NCBI GenBank assembly: GCA_050260415.1
Contig: JBLNCE010000093.1
Span: 1-13,588 of the forward strand
DNA length: 13,588 nt
Reading direction: 5' to 3'
Source: JBLNCE01 sp050260415
GTDB lineage: Bacteria > Bacillota > UBA4882 > JAAYXC01
The notes under the pieces were generated by a model. It had not been told where the DNA came from. It made no database searches and saw only the letters and a program-made list of their open reading frames with translations. Shown here in pieces: positions 1 to 11,700 of the stretch. The first letter of the stretch is position 1. Every line of letters begins with the position of its first letter. A program made the position numbers and the translations under genes.

Positions 1-99
1 GGCGCCTACTCGGTGCTCAGCAATCCCGACACCGAAGGCGAAGGCGTTAGCTCCGGGTTTGGCACCAGCCTGGGCCTGACCGTGGGATATTCATTCTAA
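1..99 (+). CDS. C-terminal end of an outer-membrane beta-barrel protein (partial)
   Basis: Frame 1 is open from the left edge for 32 codons and ends at TAA 97-99. The visible tail alternates small, polar and hydrophobic residues and ends in the sequence LGLTVGYSF. A final phenylalanine preceded by an aromatic residue at -3 is the usual C-terminal beta-strand signal that the BAM complex recognises in outer-membrane barrel proteins. The protein would therefore sit in the outer membrane of a Gram-negative cell. The family (porin, transporter or MipA/OmpV-like) cannot be told from 32 residues. An intrinsic terminator follows 22 bp after the stop, so this is the last gene of its transcription unit and is separate from the defence genes. 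Confidence 0.7.
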   Translation, partial: GAYSVLSNPDTEGEGVSSGFGTSLGLTVGYSF

Positions 100-121
100 G
101 GATCGGGTCACGGATAGACCA

Positions 122-152
122 GGGGGGGCATGCGGGATGCCCCCCCTTTTTT
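122..152 (+). terminator. Rho-independent terminator
   Basis: Seven G, then CAT (122-131), a 5-nt loop GCGGG (132-136), then ATG and seven C (137-146) form a perfect 10-bp GC-rich stem. Six T follow immediately (147-152). It ends the transcript of the outer-membrane protein gene and insulates the downstream region. Confidence 0.95.
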
Positions 153-176
153 ATCTATCGCCTGGGAATGAATTGT

Positions 177-405
177 GCGGGCGCGAATCGGCGTGAATGA
201 TGGTGATTTGGGCCGACGCCGGGCTAAAGTCCGGCGCTAGTCTCACAAAAGTACCCTGAAGGGCACTGGGAACGGTGCGGATGCGGCTGATTGGGACGCG
301 TTCCCATCCATGGATGGGTTTTGGATGATTAGCTCCTGCCCACGATGGGCAAAAGGCGAGCGACGTACATGGAGGTGCCAAAGCCGCCGCGGTGTTTACC
401 CCGGC
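177..405. repeat. 229-bp tandem repeat, copy 1
   Basis: This unit matches 406-634 with an exact offset of 229 bp and about ten substitutions by my reading, five of them clustered at about 320-326. Within it I see CGCCGG...CCGGCG around a CTAAAG loop (about 217-236), a perfect 16-bp palindrome CCCATCCATGGATGGG (303-318) and GCCCA-CGA-TGGGC (338-350). Because 229 is not a multiple of three, the two copies cannot encode a periodic protein. A structured intergenic repeat or a non-autonomous mobile unit is more likely. No family name can be assigned. Confidence 0.9.
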
Positions 406-634
406 GCGGGCGTGAATCGGCGTGAATGATGGTGATTTGGGCCGACGCCGGGCTAAAGTCCGGCGCTAATCTCACAAAAGTACCCTGAAGGGCACTGGGA
501 ACGGTGCGGATGCGGCTGATTGGGACGCGTTCCCATCCATGGATGGGTCTGGTGAGATTAGCTCCTGCCCACGATGGGCAAAAGGCGAGCGACGCACATG
601 GAGGTGCCAAAGCCGCCGCGGTGTTCGCCCCGGC
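406..634. repeat. 229-bp tandem repeat, copy 2
   Basis: Second copy, directly adjoining the first with no spacer. The same hairpins occur at +229, including the 16-bp palindrome at 532-547 and the GCCCA/TGGGC stem at 567-579. Differences from copy 1 include 469, 538-554 (clustered), 595 and 625-626. Similarity stops at about 640, where unrelated sequence leads into the decayed gene copy on the minus strand. Confidence 0.9.
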
Positions 635-700
635 GCGGGCGGGGAATGGCGATGGCGGGTCTCTCAACAATGATGTTTTGGGCCCATCAGACCGACCAGA

Positions 701-799
701 ACCACCTTTGCCGGGTGCGCTCCAGACTTCCATGCGACATGTGCCCAGGCGGGCAAGGTGGACCTCTTTAGGGTATTCGCCGGTAACGGACCATTCCAC
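701..799 (-). pseudogene. Decayed copy of the small gene at 1841-2089
   Basis: Read on the minus strand, 799-701 encodes a segment beginning VEW, continuing through VHLARLG and ending EVWSAPG. About 20 of 30 residues match the N-terminal half of the plus-strand protein at 1841-2089, including VHLARLG, CR, EVWS and PG. The match stops abruptly after the PG. The conserved C-terminal half (AVAIDRG, the alanine-rich helix) is not found in frame, and the open frame runs instead into the 229-bp repeats. I therefore read it as a truncated relic in inverted orientation. The protein family is not recognised. Confidence 0.6.
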
Positions 800-865
800 G
801 GGTTTGCGGGGTTTCTCAGGCCTGGGAGACACCTTGGGCGGGTGATACCTGCGCGGGATCGTTGT

Positions 866-885
866 CCGAACTGTTGTTCTCTGTC
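866..885. repeat. 20-bp direct repeat, copy A
   Basis: The 20-bp core starts CCGAACTG and ends TTCTCTGTC. It matches 1358-1377 at 19 of 20 positions. Weaker similarity extends from GATCG (857) to GGTCA (897). The copies are in the same orientation, 492 bp apart. Confidence 0.7.
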
Positions 886-911
886 CAACATAGGTCATCC
901 GCTTTTGGTAG

Positions 912-1157
912 GCTGGATTATGGGGCTATCTCGATCGTCCCGCGTCCCCGGACGACGACGGTGCCCGCAACTCAGAGTTTTGTACGGTCTTCCGGGCACG
1001 GCTAAAGGAGAACGGCCTGGCGAAGATCCGTTTCAAAGACCGGGAAGCTGCCGCAGTTTGCGTTATGGCACTGCCGGAACTGCGGAAGATGCTCGATGCG
1101 CACCCAGAGCGAGCGGCGGGTGGGCTGAGAGGGGCGCGGAGGTATTATTTTGGGTAA
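912..1157 (+). pseudogene. Open fragment without a start codon, possible gene remnant
   Basis: Frame +3 is open from just after TAG 909-911 to TAA 1155-1157 (81 codons) and has no ATG near its beginning. Its second half has protein-like composition, with a charged helical stretch containing KIRFKDREAA and LPELRKMLDAHPER. No family is recognised. A short overlapping frame (+1, from TTG 1150 after a GGAGG at 1138-1142, to TGA 1225-1227) begins just before it ends. Both could be tails of genes whose front parts were deleted. This is a weak call based only on composition. Confidence 0.25.
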
Positions 1158-1357
1158 GCATGAACATCGCATCGTGGAGAGCGTCATGCAATTACCCCTG
1201 AGCTTCCCGGATGAGAAGCCTGACGGGCTGTGATTTTTCAAGATGGATTGGCCCCAAACCGTGGTGTGAAGAATTCCAGTGTTTTGGCAGCGGGAAAAAG
1301 CCGATAGATCTATGGAAGCAAGCGCCGGCGATGCGATTGCGGGAGGCTCGATCGCGC

Positions 1358-1377
1358 CCGAACTGGTGTTCTCTGTC
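1358..1377. repeat. 20-bp direct repeat, copy B
   Basis: Same orientation as 866-885 with one mismatch in 20 (T to G at the ninth base). The extended similar region is about 1350-1389. It lies in the low-coding stretch before the membrane-protein remnant. Confidence 0.7.
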
Positions 1378-1430
1378 AAGCTGTGGTCAGTTTGTGATGT
1401 TAGAATGGTTGTAACGGTTCAGGCCTAGTC

Positions 1431-1498
1431 AGAATTCAGAAGGGTTGACCATATCGCGCGTTCCGTGGTTTTATCCTGGCTCCTGACTTCTGAGTTCT
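1431..1498. repeat. Imperfect inverted repeat
   Basis: AGAATTCAGAAG (1431-1442) and CTTCTGAGTTCT (1487-1498) are complementary at 11 of 12 positions across a 44-nt loop. It lies just upstream of the membrane-protein remnant. There is no T-tract, so it is not a normal terminator. It may be a repeat end or chance. Confidence 0.4.
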
Positions 1499-1519
1499 TG
1501 CCTTATCGAGGTGGATTCC

Positions 1520-1816
1520 ATGTTTCGCTGGGTGTTTGCGGTCGCGTTGGCGGGCGCCCTGCTTGGCTGGCTTAGTGAATGTCTGCTGGGCGTGGTGATC
1601 TAGGCGGCGGGGTTTGCGGTAATCGGATTTGCATGTTGGGTATATCTGCACTATACCTATGGGCCGGGGAATTATCTCGGGGCGGAAAGGTCTAATGGTG
1701 CCATGCTGGTCCGTAATGCTTTGAAGGTTACAGAAAACAGCATTTGGGGCTCCTCGCGGGTACGGGTGGCTGACGAACCCGAAGAGGGCGGCGTACAACA
1801 GGGTATGGGTAACTGA
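1520..1816 (+). pseudogene. Small two-helix membrane protein interrupted by in-frame TAG
   Basis: A good ribosome binding site (GAGGTGG 1508-1514, 5 nt before the ATG) precedes an ATG at 1520. The first 27 codons encode a hydrophobic helix (FRWVFAVALAGALLGWL) and end at TAG 1601-1603. The same frame continues straight on with a second hydrophobic segment (FAVIGFACWVYLHY) and stays open to TGA 1814-1816, 98 codons after the start. Together the halves look like one small inner-membrane protein with two membrane helices and a soluble tail. The likely explanation is a nonsense mutation. A 27-residue single-helix peptide made from the first half is also possible. The part after about residue 60 is less protein-like. 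No family is recognised. Confidence 0.5.
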
Positions 1817-1840
1817 CGGTAGGTCATATCGTGGAAGAAA

Positions 1841-2089
1841 GTGACACCAATCAGACCGGATAGCTCCCTGGAATGGGAAAGCGCAGGCGAAGAACCAATG
1901 CAGGTCCATTTGGCCAGGTTGGGCCAGTGTAGGATCGAAGTCTGGAGTACTCCAGGCATTGGCTGGGTTTGGGCTGTAGCCATAGACAGGGGGGATAACG
2001 GACAGTGCAAAACCCTGAACGAAGCCAAGAGGACGGCCGAGGAACATGCAAAAAGGCTCTGTGAGTTTCTGGCAGGCTTGGAAGGATAG
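1841..2089 (+). CDS. Small conserved hypothetical protein (82 aa)
   Basis: GTG start at 1841, TAG at 2087-2089. The protein has a beta-rich front half with tryptophans (LEW, VHLARLG, CRIEVWS, GWVWAVAID), a DRGDNGQ turn, then a helical tail rich in Ala, Lys and Glu (NEAKRTAEEHAKRLCEFLAGL). This pattern, a short sheet with aromatic residues followed by a helix, recalls small cargo proteins common on phages and mobile islands, but I cannot name a family. A truncated relic of the same family lies on the minus strand at 701-799. Its matching residues begin at VEW/LEW, so the true start must lie upstream of that point, which excludes the internal ATG at 1898. The Shine-Dalgarno (GGAAG 1833-1837) is weak and close to the start. 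The gene stands alone, 272 bp before the defence operon. Confidence 0.6.
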   Translation: MTPIRPDSSLEWESAGEEPMQVHLARLGQCRIEVWSTPGIGWVWAVAIDRGDNGQCKTLNEAKRTAEEHAKRLCEFLAGLEG

Positions 2090-2342
2090 AACGAGGAGAG
2101 CTAGGGACGGGAGATAGTGGGGGGCAGAGAGGCTTTGGTGAAGTGATCAGCCGGTGAATGACTATGTATGGAAGTGTTTTGCTGGAAGGATAAGGCATCC
2201 TAGCGTTGAATTCCATAGTTGTTCTCCGGTCGTTTATTGATGCTTGGCGGGTAGCGTTTTGCAGAGCGGCCGCCAGGATCGAACTCGGCTCCACAAGGAT
2301 GTATGGAAGGAATGGGCATGGCGGCCGCGAGGCTCCCCTGGC

Positions 2343-2348
2343 AGGAGG
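2343..2348 (+). promoter_or_regulatory. Ribosome binding site of the SNF2-type ATPase gene
   Basis: AGGAGG ends 13 nt before the ATG at 2362. The spacing is longer than usual, but no other in-frame start lies nearer. The first residues after this ATG fit the N-terminus usual for this helicase family, so it fixes the start. Confidence 0.7.
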
Positions 2349-2361
2349 TTCGGCTTTATCC

Positions 2362-5250
2362 ATGATCCTGACACCTCACCACGCGAAATACTACGCCTAC
2401 GACTTGACGCGCCGCGCCGCAAGTGGCATGGATCGGCTATCGATGGCACTTTTTGACGCGGCCGTAGACTTGAATCCCCATCAGATCGAAGCTGCGCTTT
2501 TCGCTCTTCAATCCCCGCTGTCCAAGGGGGTGATTCTTGCCGACGAAGTGGGCCTCGGTAAGACGATCGAGGCCGGGATCGTTCTCTGTCAGTATTGGGC
2601 AGAGCGCCGTCGTCGCTTGCTCGTGATCTGCCCCGCATCAATTCGCAAGCAATGGGCTCTTGAAATCCAGGAGAAGTTTAATTTGCCGGCTGTTGTCCTG
2701 GATGCTAAGGCGTACCGCGAAGCGCGGCGCGAGGCCCGCGACCCGTTGCATCCCGACGCTATCCTAATCATGTCATTGTACTACGCGAACGCCCTTCGTG
2801 AAGAGCTGAGATCGGTCAAGTGGGATCTTGTTGTTATCGATGAAGCCCATAAGCTACGCAACGCCTATCGGCCGAGCAACAAGGTCGGGCAAGGCATCCG
2901 TTGGGCTACAGAGGACTGCCGCAAAATCCTGCTCACTGCGACTCCATTGCAAAATTCTCTTCTCGAATTATACGGTCTCTCGACGCTCATCGACGAAAGG
3001 CTCTTTGGCGACGTCAACGCCTTTCGCGCCCAATACGCAAGCGCCGGCAGTGACCTTGCCGCGTTGCGCTCGCGCCTCGCGCCCTTCTGTAAGCGGACGC
3101 TTCGCAATCAGGTCACGGAGTATATTCGCTACACCGAGCGCCGACCGATCACGAGGCCGTTTCGCCCGACGGATGACGAGCACAAGTTGTACACCGAGAT
3201 ATCTGCCTTTCTGCAACGCGAAGATAGTTACGCCCTGCCGCGTCGGCAACGCCACCTGACAGCGCTCATCCTGCGCAAGCTGCTCGCGTCATCGTCCCCG
3301 GCCATCGCAGCGACCTTAGACATTATGCGCCAGCGCCTCGAGACACTCCGTGACGAACGTGTCGAGAGCGATCCGGAGTTCGCGGAGCATCTCGTGGAGA
3401 GCGAGGAAATTGAGGAAGATCTGCTCGAAGAGATCATCGCCGAAACCGATACCCCAGAAGGCGAGGTTATCACCCCAGATCCTATCGACCGTCGCAAGCT
3501 GCGCGAGGAAATCGAGGCGCTCCAGCGCCTGTCGGACGAGGCGCGCCGCATCGGCGTCGATACTAAATCACAGACCCTACTTAAAGCGCTGGAGATCGGC
3601 TTCGAGCAGATGGCTACAACGGGCGCGGCGCGCAAGGCGCTGGTTTTCACTGAATCACGGCGCACGCAGGACTATCTCAAGGGATTCTTGGAATCCCACG
3701 GCTACGCGGGCCAAGTAGTCCTCTTCAATGGCACCAACAGCGGCCCCGAGGCCACGGCCATCTATGAACAATGGGCTGAAAACAATCGCGACACCGGCCG
3801 CGCGTCCGGCTCACGAGCGGTTGACATACGCACAGCGCTGATCGAGCACTTTCGCGACCATGGTACGATCATGCTCGCCACCGAGGCCGCGGCTGAAGGC
3901 GTGAACCTCCAGTTCTGCTCGCTGGTGGTGAACTACGACCTGCCATGGAATCCCCAACGCATCGAGCAGCGCATCGGCCGCTGTCATCGCTACGGTCAAA
4001 AGCATGATGTCGTCGTCATCAATTTCCTCAACGAGCGTAACGACGTGGACCGGCGTGTCCTGGAACTCCTGACCGAAAAGTTCAGCCTCTTCAGCGGCGT
4101 TTTTGGCGCCTCCGACGAGGTGCTCGGCAGCATCGAATCCGGTGTGGATTTCGAAAAGCGCATCCTCGCGATCTACCAGGAGTGTCGCACCCCCGAGGCT
4201 ATCGATGCCGCCTTCCAGGCGCTACAGGCCGAGATGGACGAGCAGATCCGCTCGCGCCTGGACGATACCCGGCGCGCTTTGTTCGAGTACTTCGACGAAG
4301 ACGTGCACCAGCGGCTGCGCCTCCGCCTCGCCGACACCCGCGCCCAGCTTGATCGTGTCGGTCAGCGCTTCTGGTTGCTCACGCGCCACGTCCTCGCCGA
4401 TCGTGCACGGTTCAACGAGCCCGCGCTCGCCTTCGAATTGGAACGCCCGCCCCGGGACGACATCCCCCGCGGCCGCTATCACCTCATTTCCAAGTCACAG
4501 CCGCACGAGTTCGATGGACGTGTCGAGGAATTGAGCCACTTCCTCTACCGTCCGTCGCATCCCCTGGGCGAATATGTCATCGAAGAAGCCAAGAGGACAG
4601 AAACGCCTGCCGCCGAAATCCACTTTGACATAACGAATCATCCCGTGCGCCTCTCCGTCGTCGAAGCCCTGCGCGGCCAAAGCGGCTACCTGACGCTCAC
4701 CCGCCTGACCGTGGATTCATACGACCGGGAAGAGTACCTTCTCTTCTCCGGTTTCGTGGACGACGGCACAGCGCTTGACCAGGAAACGATGGAAAAACTG
4801 TTCCTGTGCAACGGCCGTGTAATCCGTAGCAACGCCAATCCCGAACCGCAGGCGAAGCGCCTGGCTGCCGAATCCGAGCGCCATGTGCAGGCCACCGTGA
4901 GCCGGTCGCTCGAGCAGAATAGTAAACACTTTCACGACGCTCGCGAGAAGCTCGAGAAATGGGCAGACGACATGGTGCTCTCAGCCGAAAAAGCGCTGAC
5001 TGACACTAAGGAGCAGATCAAGACATTACGGCGCCAAGCCCGACAAGCAGTAACTCTTGAAGAACAACACCAAATCCTGGAGAAAATCCAGAAGCTCGAA
5101 CATCAGCAGCGCCGACAGCGGCAGGAAATCTTCCGGGTCGAGGACGAAATTATGGAAAAGCGCGACCAACTCATCGACCAGCTCGAAAAGCGGCTGGCAC
5201 AGCGCACGGCCACCGAGACCCTGTTCACGATCCGCTGGGTCGTGTTGTAG
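2362..5250 (+). CDS. SNF2/RapA-type DEAH-box ATPase of a defence operon (962 aa)
   Basis: Superfamily 2 DNA translocase of the SNF2/RapA type, expected to move on double-stranded DNA in the cytoplasm. Visible motifs, numbered from the ATG at 2362: Q-motif-like NPHQ (38-41), Walker A within DEVGLGKT (61-68), DEAH box in VVIDEAH (157-163), motif III TATP (192-195), motif V region with ATEAAAEGVNL (about 507-517), and motif VI QRIGRCHRYGQ (536-546), the typical arginine-finger motif of SNF2 proteins. An acidic charged insert lies between the two RecA-like lobes. The C-terminal part (about 837-950) is rich in Glu, Lys, Arg and Gln and should form a long coiled coil. No nuclease motif is visible, so it is probably a motor or remodelling subunit. 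It is the first gene of an operon, 40 bp ahead of the methyltransferase. A longer frame back to TTG 2206 exists but lacks a ribosome binding site. DrmD of class 1 DISARM is a comparable SNF2-like partner, but drmA, drmB and drmC are absent here. Confidence 0.9.
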   Translation: MILTPHHAKYYAYDLTRRAASGMDRLSMALFDAAVDLNPHQIEAALFALQSPLSKGVILADEVGLGKTIEAGIVLCQYWAERRRRLLVICPASIRKQWALEIQEKFNLPAVVLDAKAYREARREARDPLHPDAILIMSLYYANALREELRSVKWDLVVIDEAHKLRNAYRPSNKVGQGIRWATEDCRKILLTATPLQNSLLELYGLSTLIDERLFGDVNAFRAQYASAGSDLAALRSRLAPFCKRTLRNQVTEYIRYTERRPITRPFRPTDDEHKLYTEISAFLQREDSYALPRRQRHLTALILRKLLASSSPAIAATLDIMRQRLETLRDERVESDPEFAEHLVESEEIEEDLLEEIIAETDTPEGEVITPDPIDRRKLREEIEALQRLSDEARRIGVDTKSQTLLKALEIGFEQMATTGAARKALVFTESRRTQDYLKGFLESHGYAGQVVLFNGTNSGPEATAIYEQWAENNRDTGRASGSRAVDIRTALIEHFRDHGTIMLATEAAAEGVNLQFCSLVVNYDLPWNPQRIEQRIGRCHRYGQKHDVVVINFLNERNDVDRRVLELLTEKFSLFSGVFGASDEVLGSIESGVDFEKRILAIYQECRTPEAIDAAFQALQAEMDEQIRSRLDDTRRALFEYFDEDVHQRLRLRLADTRAQLDRVGQRFWLLTRHVLADRARFNEPALAFELERPPRDDIPRGRYHLISKSQPHEFDGRVEELSHFLYRPSHPLGEYVIEEAKRTETPAAEIHFDITNHPVRLSVVEALRGQSGYLTLTRLTVDSYDREEYLLFSGFVDDGTALDQETMEKLFLCNGRVIRSNANPEPQAKRLAAESERHVQATVSRSLEQNSKHFHDAREKLEKWADDMVLSAEKALTDTKEQIKTLRRQARQAVTLEEQHQILEKIQKLEHQQRRQRQEIFRVEDEIMEKRDQLIDQLEKRLAQRTATETLFTIRWVVL

Positions 5251-5280
5251 CGGCGCGTGGAAATTACACCTTGAGGGAAT

Positions 5281-5284
5281 GGAG
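5281..5284 (+). promoter_or_regulatory. Ribosome binding site of the methyltransferase gene
   Basis: GGAG with 6 nt to the ATG at 5291. An in-frame ATG at 5279 lies only 2 nt after GAGG 5273-5276, too close for translation, so 5291 is preferred. Confidence 0.65.
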
Positions 5285-5290
5285 CATGAA

Positions 5291-8715
<3,425 letters not shown>

Positions 8716-8716
<1 letters not shown>

Positions 8717-11700
8717 TGCCGCGCGGACGACCTCCCCGAAATGCCGCTGCCGCGTCGCGATCTGGCCGCCGCCGTGGAACCAACGCGCACGCCCTTCTTC
8801 CCTTCAACCGGAAGCTGGTCCTGAACCAATGGCTGCTCGGTCTGTTCGGCGTCGAACGATTCGACCAATTGGCCGAGCACCTGCGCGACGAGTCGCTGGA
8901 GGGCATGGATGAGAACAACGTCCACCGCTTTCACCACGCGCTATGCCTCCACCTTCCCGCCGAGAAACGCCCGGAGCTGCCCGATGCGCTGCTCTTGGAG
9001 TACGACCAATCCATCGTCTCCGTCACGCAACGCCTGAACGAACGGCGCCTGACGCGGGGCGAAGGGCCGATTGTCTGGAAATACTTTCAGTATCTGGCGC
9101 TCTTGTTCACGGAGATCTATCTTGACCGCTACTTTCGTGACCCCCATGCCCTGCTTGCTACGCTGAATCAGCGAATCGCGGATCTGAACGAGGGACGAGA
9201 CGAGGCCGATCGGGTCACGCCGCTCGATGAGAACGCCGAGGCTTGGCCGCAGCTTAATAAGATCGCCTTTTGGATGGCGACTGGCAGCGGCAAGACGCTG
9301 CTTATGCATGCCCACATTCTACAATATCGGCGCTTCCTCGATAATCATGGCCGCACGCGCGAGCTGAATCGCATCATCCTGCTCACGCCGAACGAGGGGC
9401 TTTCGCAGCAGCACTTACGCGAGTTCGAGAAAGCCGGCATCGAGGCAGAAGTCTTCAACAAGGATGGACGCGGACTCTTCGGTGGTCAGGTTGAGATTCT
9501 TGAGGTCACTAAACTCAAGGAGGAGATGGGCGAGAAGACTGTGGCCGTGGATGCCTTCGAAGGGAACAACCTGGTGCTGGTGGATGAGGGGCATCGCGGC
9601 GCCTCGGCGGGTGATGAAGGCGCGTGGATGAAGTACCGGAACGCGCTCTGTGAGAAGGGCTTCTCTTTCGAATACTCCGCCACTTTCGGCCAGGCCGTGA
9701 AGGGTAGCCGGGGTCTCACCGACCTCTACGCGCGCAGCACGCTGTTCGACTACTCTTATCGCTGGTTCTACGGCGATGGCTTCGGGAAGGACTACCAGAT
9801 TCTGAACCTGGAGGATGACAGCAACGAGGAGTGGATGAAGAGCTATCTCACTGCGTGCCTGCTCGCCTTCTTCCAGCAACAGCGCCTGCACCGCGAGCGC
9901 GAAGCGGAATTCCGTCCGTTCAACCTGGAGCGCCCGCTGTGGATCTTCGTCGGCGGCAGCGTGACGGCGACACTGGCTACACGCGACGCATCTGACATTA
10001 TCGAGATTCTACAGTTCTTGAACGGCTACGTGGCGAACCGCCAGGATAGTATCGAGCATATCCGGCGGGTTCTGCACGATGGGCTGGTGACGGCAAGCGG
10101 CAGAAACTTATTCACGGGCCGCTTTGGCTACCTCAACACATGTGGCTTATCACCCACGCAAATCTACGATGAGACGCTGGCGATTCTATTCAACGCTCCG
10201 GCAGGTGGCGCCCTCCACGTCGAGAACTTGAAGGGGGCAACCGGCGAAGTCGCGATCCGGGTAGGTGACAACCAGCCTTTTGGCGTCATCAACGTCGGCG
10301 ACGATGCAAAGCTCGTGAGGCTCTGTGAGGAGATGGGGTTGAACGTCGCCGAGCGCGTGTTCGCCGGCTCGCTCTTTCACGAACTCGGGCAGCCCCATTC
10401 GACAATCAATGTGCTGATAGGGTCCAAGAAGTTCACCGAGGGCTGGAGCAGTTGGCGTGTGAGCACGATGGGTCTGATGAACGTAGGGCGCGGCGAGGGC
10501 GCGCAGATCATCCAGCTTTTCGGGCGCGGCGTACGGCTTAAGGGCATCGGGGTGAGCCTCAAGCGAAGCGCGCGCGCCACCCTGCCCGAGGGCCTGGAGC
10601 GGCCGAAGCACATCGATACCCTGGAGACGCTTCAGATCTTCGGTATTCGTGCCGACTACATGGCGCAGTTCCGCGACTTTCTCGAGGAGGAAGGCCTGCC
10701 TAACAACGACGAGCGTATCGAATTATTCCTGCCGATCATCAAGAACCTGGGCACGCGCCCACTAAAGACGATCCGCCTAAAGAAGGAAATCAACGGGGTT
10801 AGCACCGAGTTTGGCGACGCCTTCCGCAAACTGGGACCCATCCCCACGGTCAAACCGCCGGACCCCTCACGCGAGGAAGCAACGGGTTATCTGCAGAAGA
10901 ACCAGGTGGTGCTCAACTGGTATCCAAAGATTCAGGCCATGAAGTCCCTGGGGGTCGCCGGCAGGGACGATGATGATGTGCCAAACCAGGCTTACTTGAC
11001 GACTCGCCATATCGCGTTCCTCGATCTCGACCGGTTATACTTCGACTTGGAGCAATTCAAGGCCGAGCGCGGCTGGCATAACCTGAACATCACACGGTCG
11101 GGCATTGCCGAGCTGCTCGCCGATACATCATGGTACCGGTTGCTGATCCCAGAATCGGAGCTGGAGTTCGACTCGTTCGAGAAAGTGCGCGTCTGGCAAG
11201 AGGTTGCGCAGGCGCTGTTGCGCAAATATGTCGAGCGTTACTACGCCTTTCGAAAGCGCGAATGGGAATTGCCGTACCTGGAGTACCGGGACATCGGCGA
11301 AGATGATCCCAACTTCCCGTGCGTTGTACGCGAGACCGGCCCAGAATATGGCTACAGAATCCTGATCGAGGAATCGCAGCAGGAGATCGTCGAGAAGCTC
11401 AGGGATCTGAAGGTAGCAATCGAAGCCGGGGACCTGAAGGCCTGGGAGTTCCGCGGCATCAAGGCGGTGTGGTTCGGGTGGCACCTCTACCAACCGCTGC
11501 TCTTCCTTGATGGCGGCGGTGTTGAGATCTCTCCAGCACCGCTCAACAAGGGGGAACACCGTTTCGTCGAGGACCTCAAGGCGTTCTATGAAGCGAACCC
11601 GGACTTCTTCGCGAACAAAGAGTTGTACCTGTTGCGCAACCTGAGCAAGGGCCGCGGTGTGGGCTTCTTCGAGGCCGGCAACTTCCATCCCGACTTCATC

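Larger units (their letters stand above)
100..1519. other. Gene-poor, degenerate intergenic region
   Basis: About 1.4 kb without a convincing intact gene. It contains the terminator, a 229-bp tandem duplication, a decayed gene copy on the minus strand, short open fragments in frames +3 and +1, a 20-bp direct repeat and an imperfect inverted repeat, each listed separately. Longer open frames here lie mostly on the minus strand through the duplicated GC-rich units and look like by-products of composition. The content suggests a spot where mobile or defence genes have come and gone. Confidence 0.6.

Noticed and set aside
151..898. Long minus-strand open frames through the tandem repeats (151-381 and 329-898).
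   Set aside because: Both frames translate the same repeat unit. The unit length is not a multiple of three, and no ribosome binding site or recognised domain is present. Only the 799-701 part shows real protein similarity, and that is a relic.
2163..2309. Repeated ATGTATGGAAG (2163-2173 and 2299-2309) before the operon, as operator sites.
   Set aside because: The motif is short and not palindromic, and no regulator or promoter can be placed around it. Chance cannot be excluded.
2206..2361. N-terminal extension of the SNF2-type ATPase by 52 codons (TTG 2206).
   Set aside because: No ribosome binding site, and the extension has random composition. The ATG at 2362 has AGGAGG upstream and a family-like N-terminus.
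5057..5290. N-terminal extension of the methyltransferase from 5057.
   Set aside because: It overlaps the coiled-coil coding part of the previous gene in another frame, and its Ser/Arg-rich sequence is a typical frame shadow.
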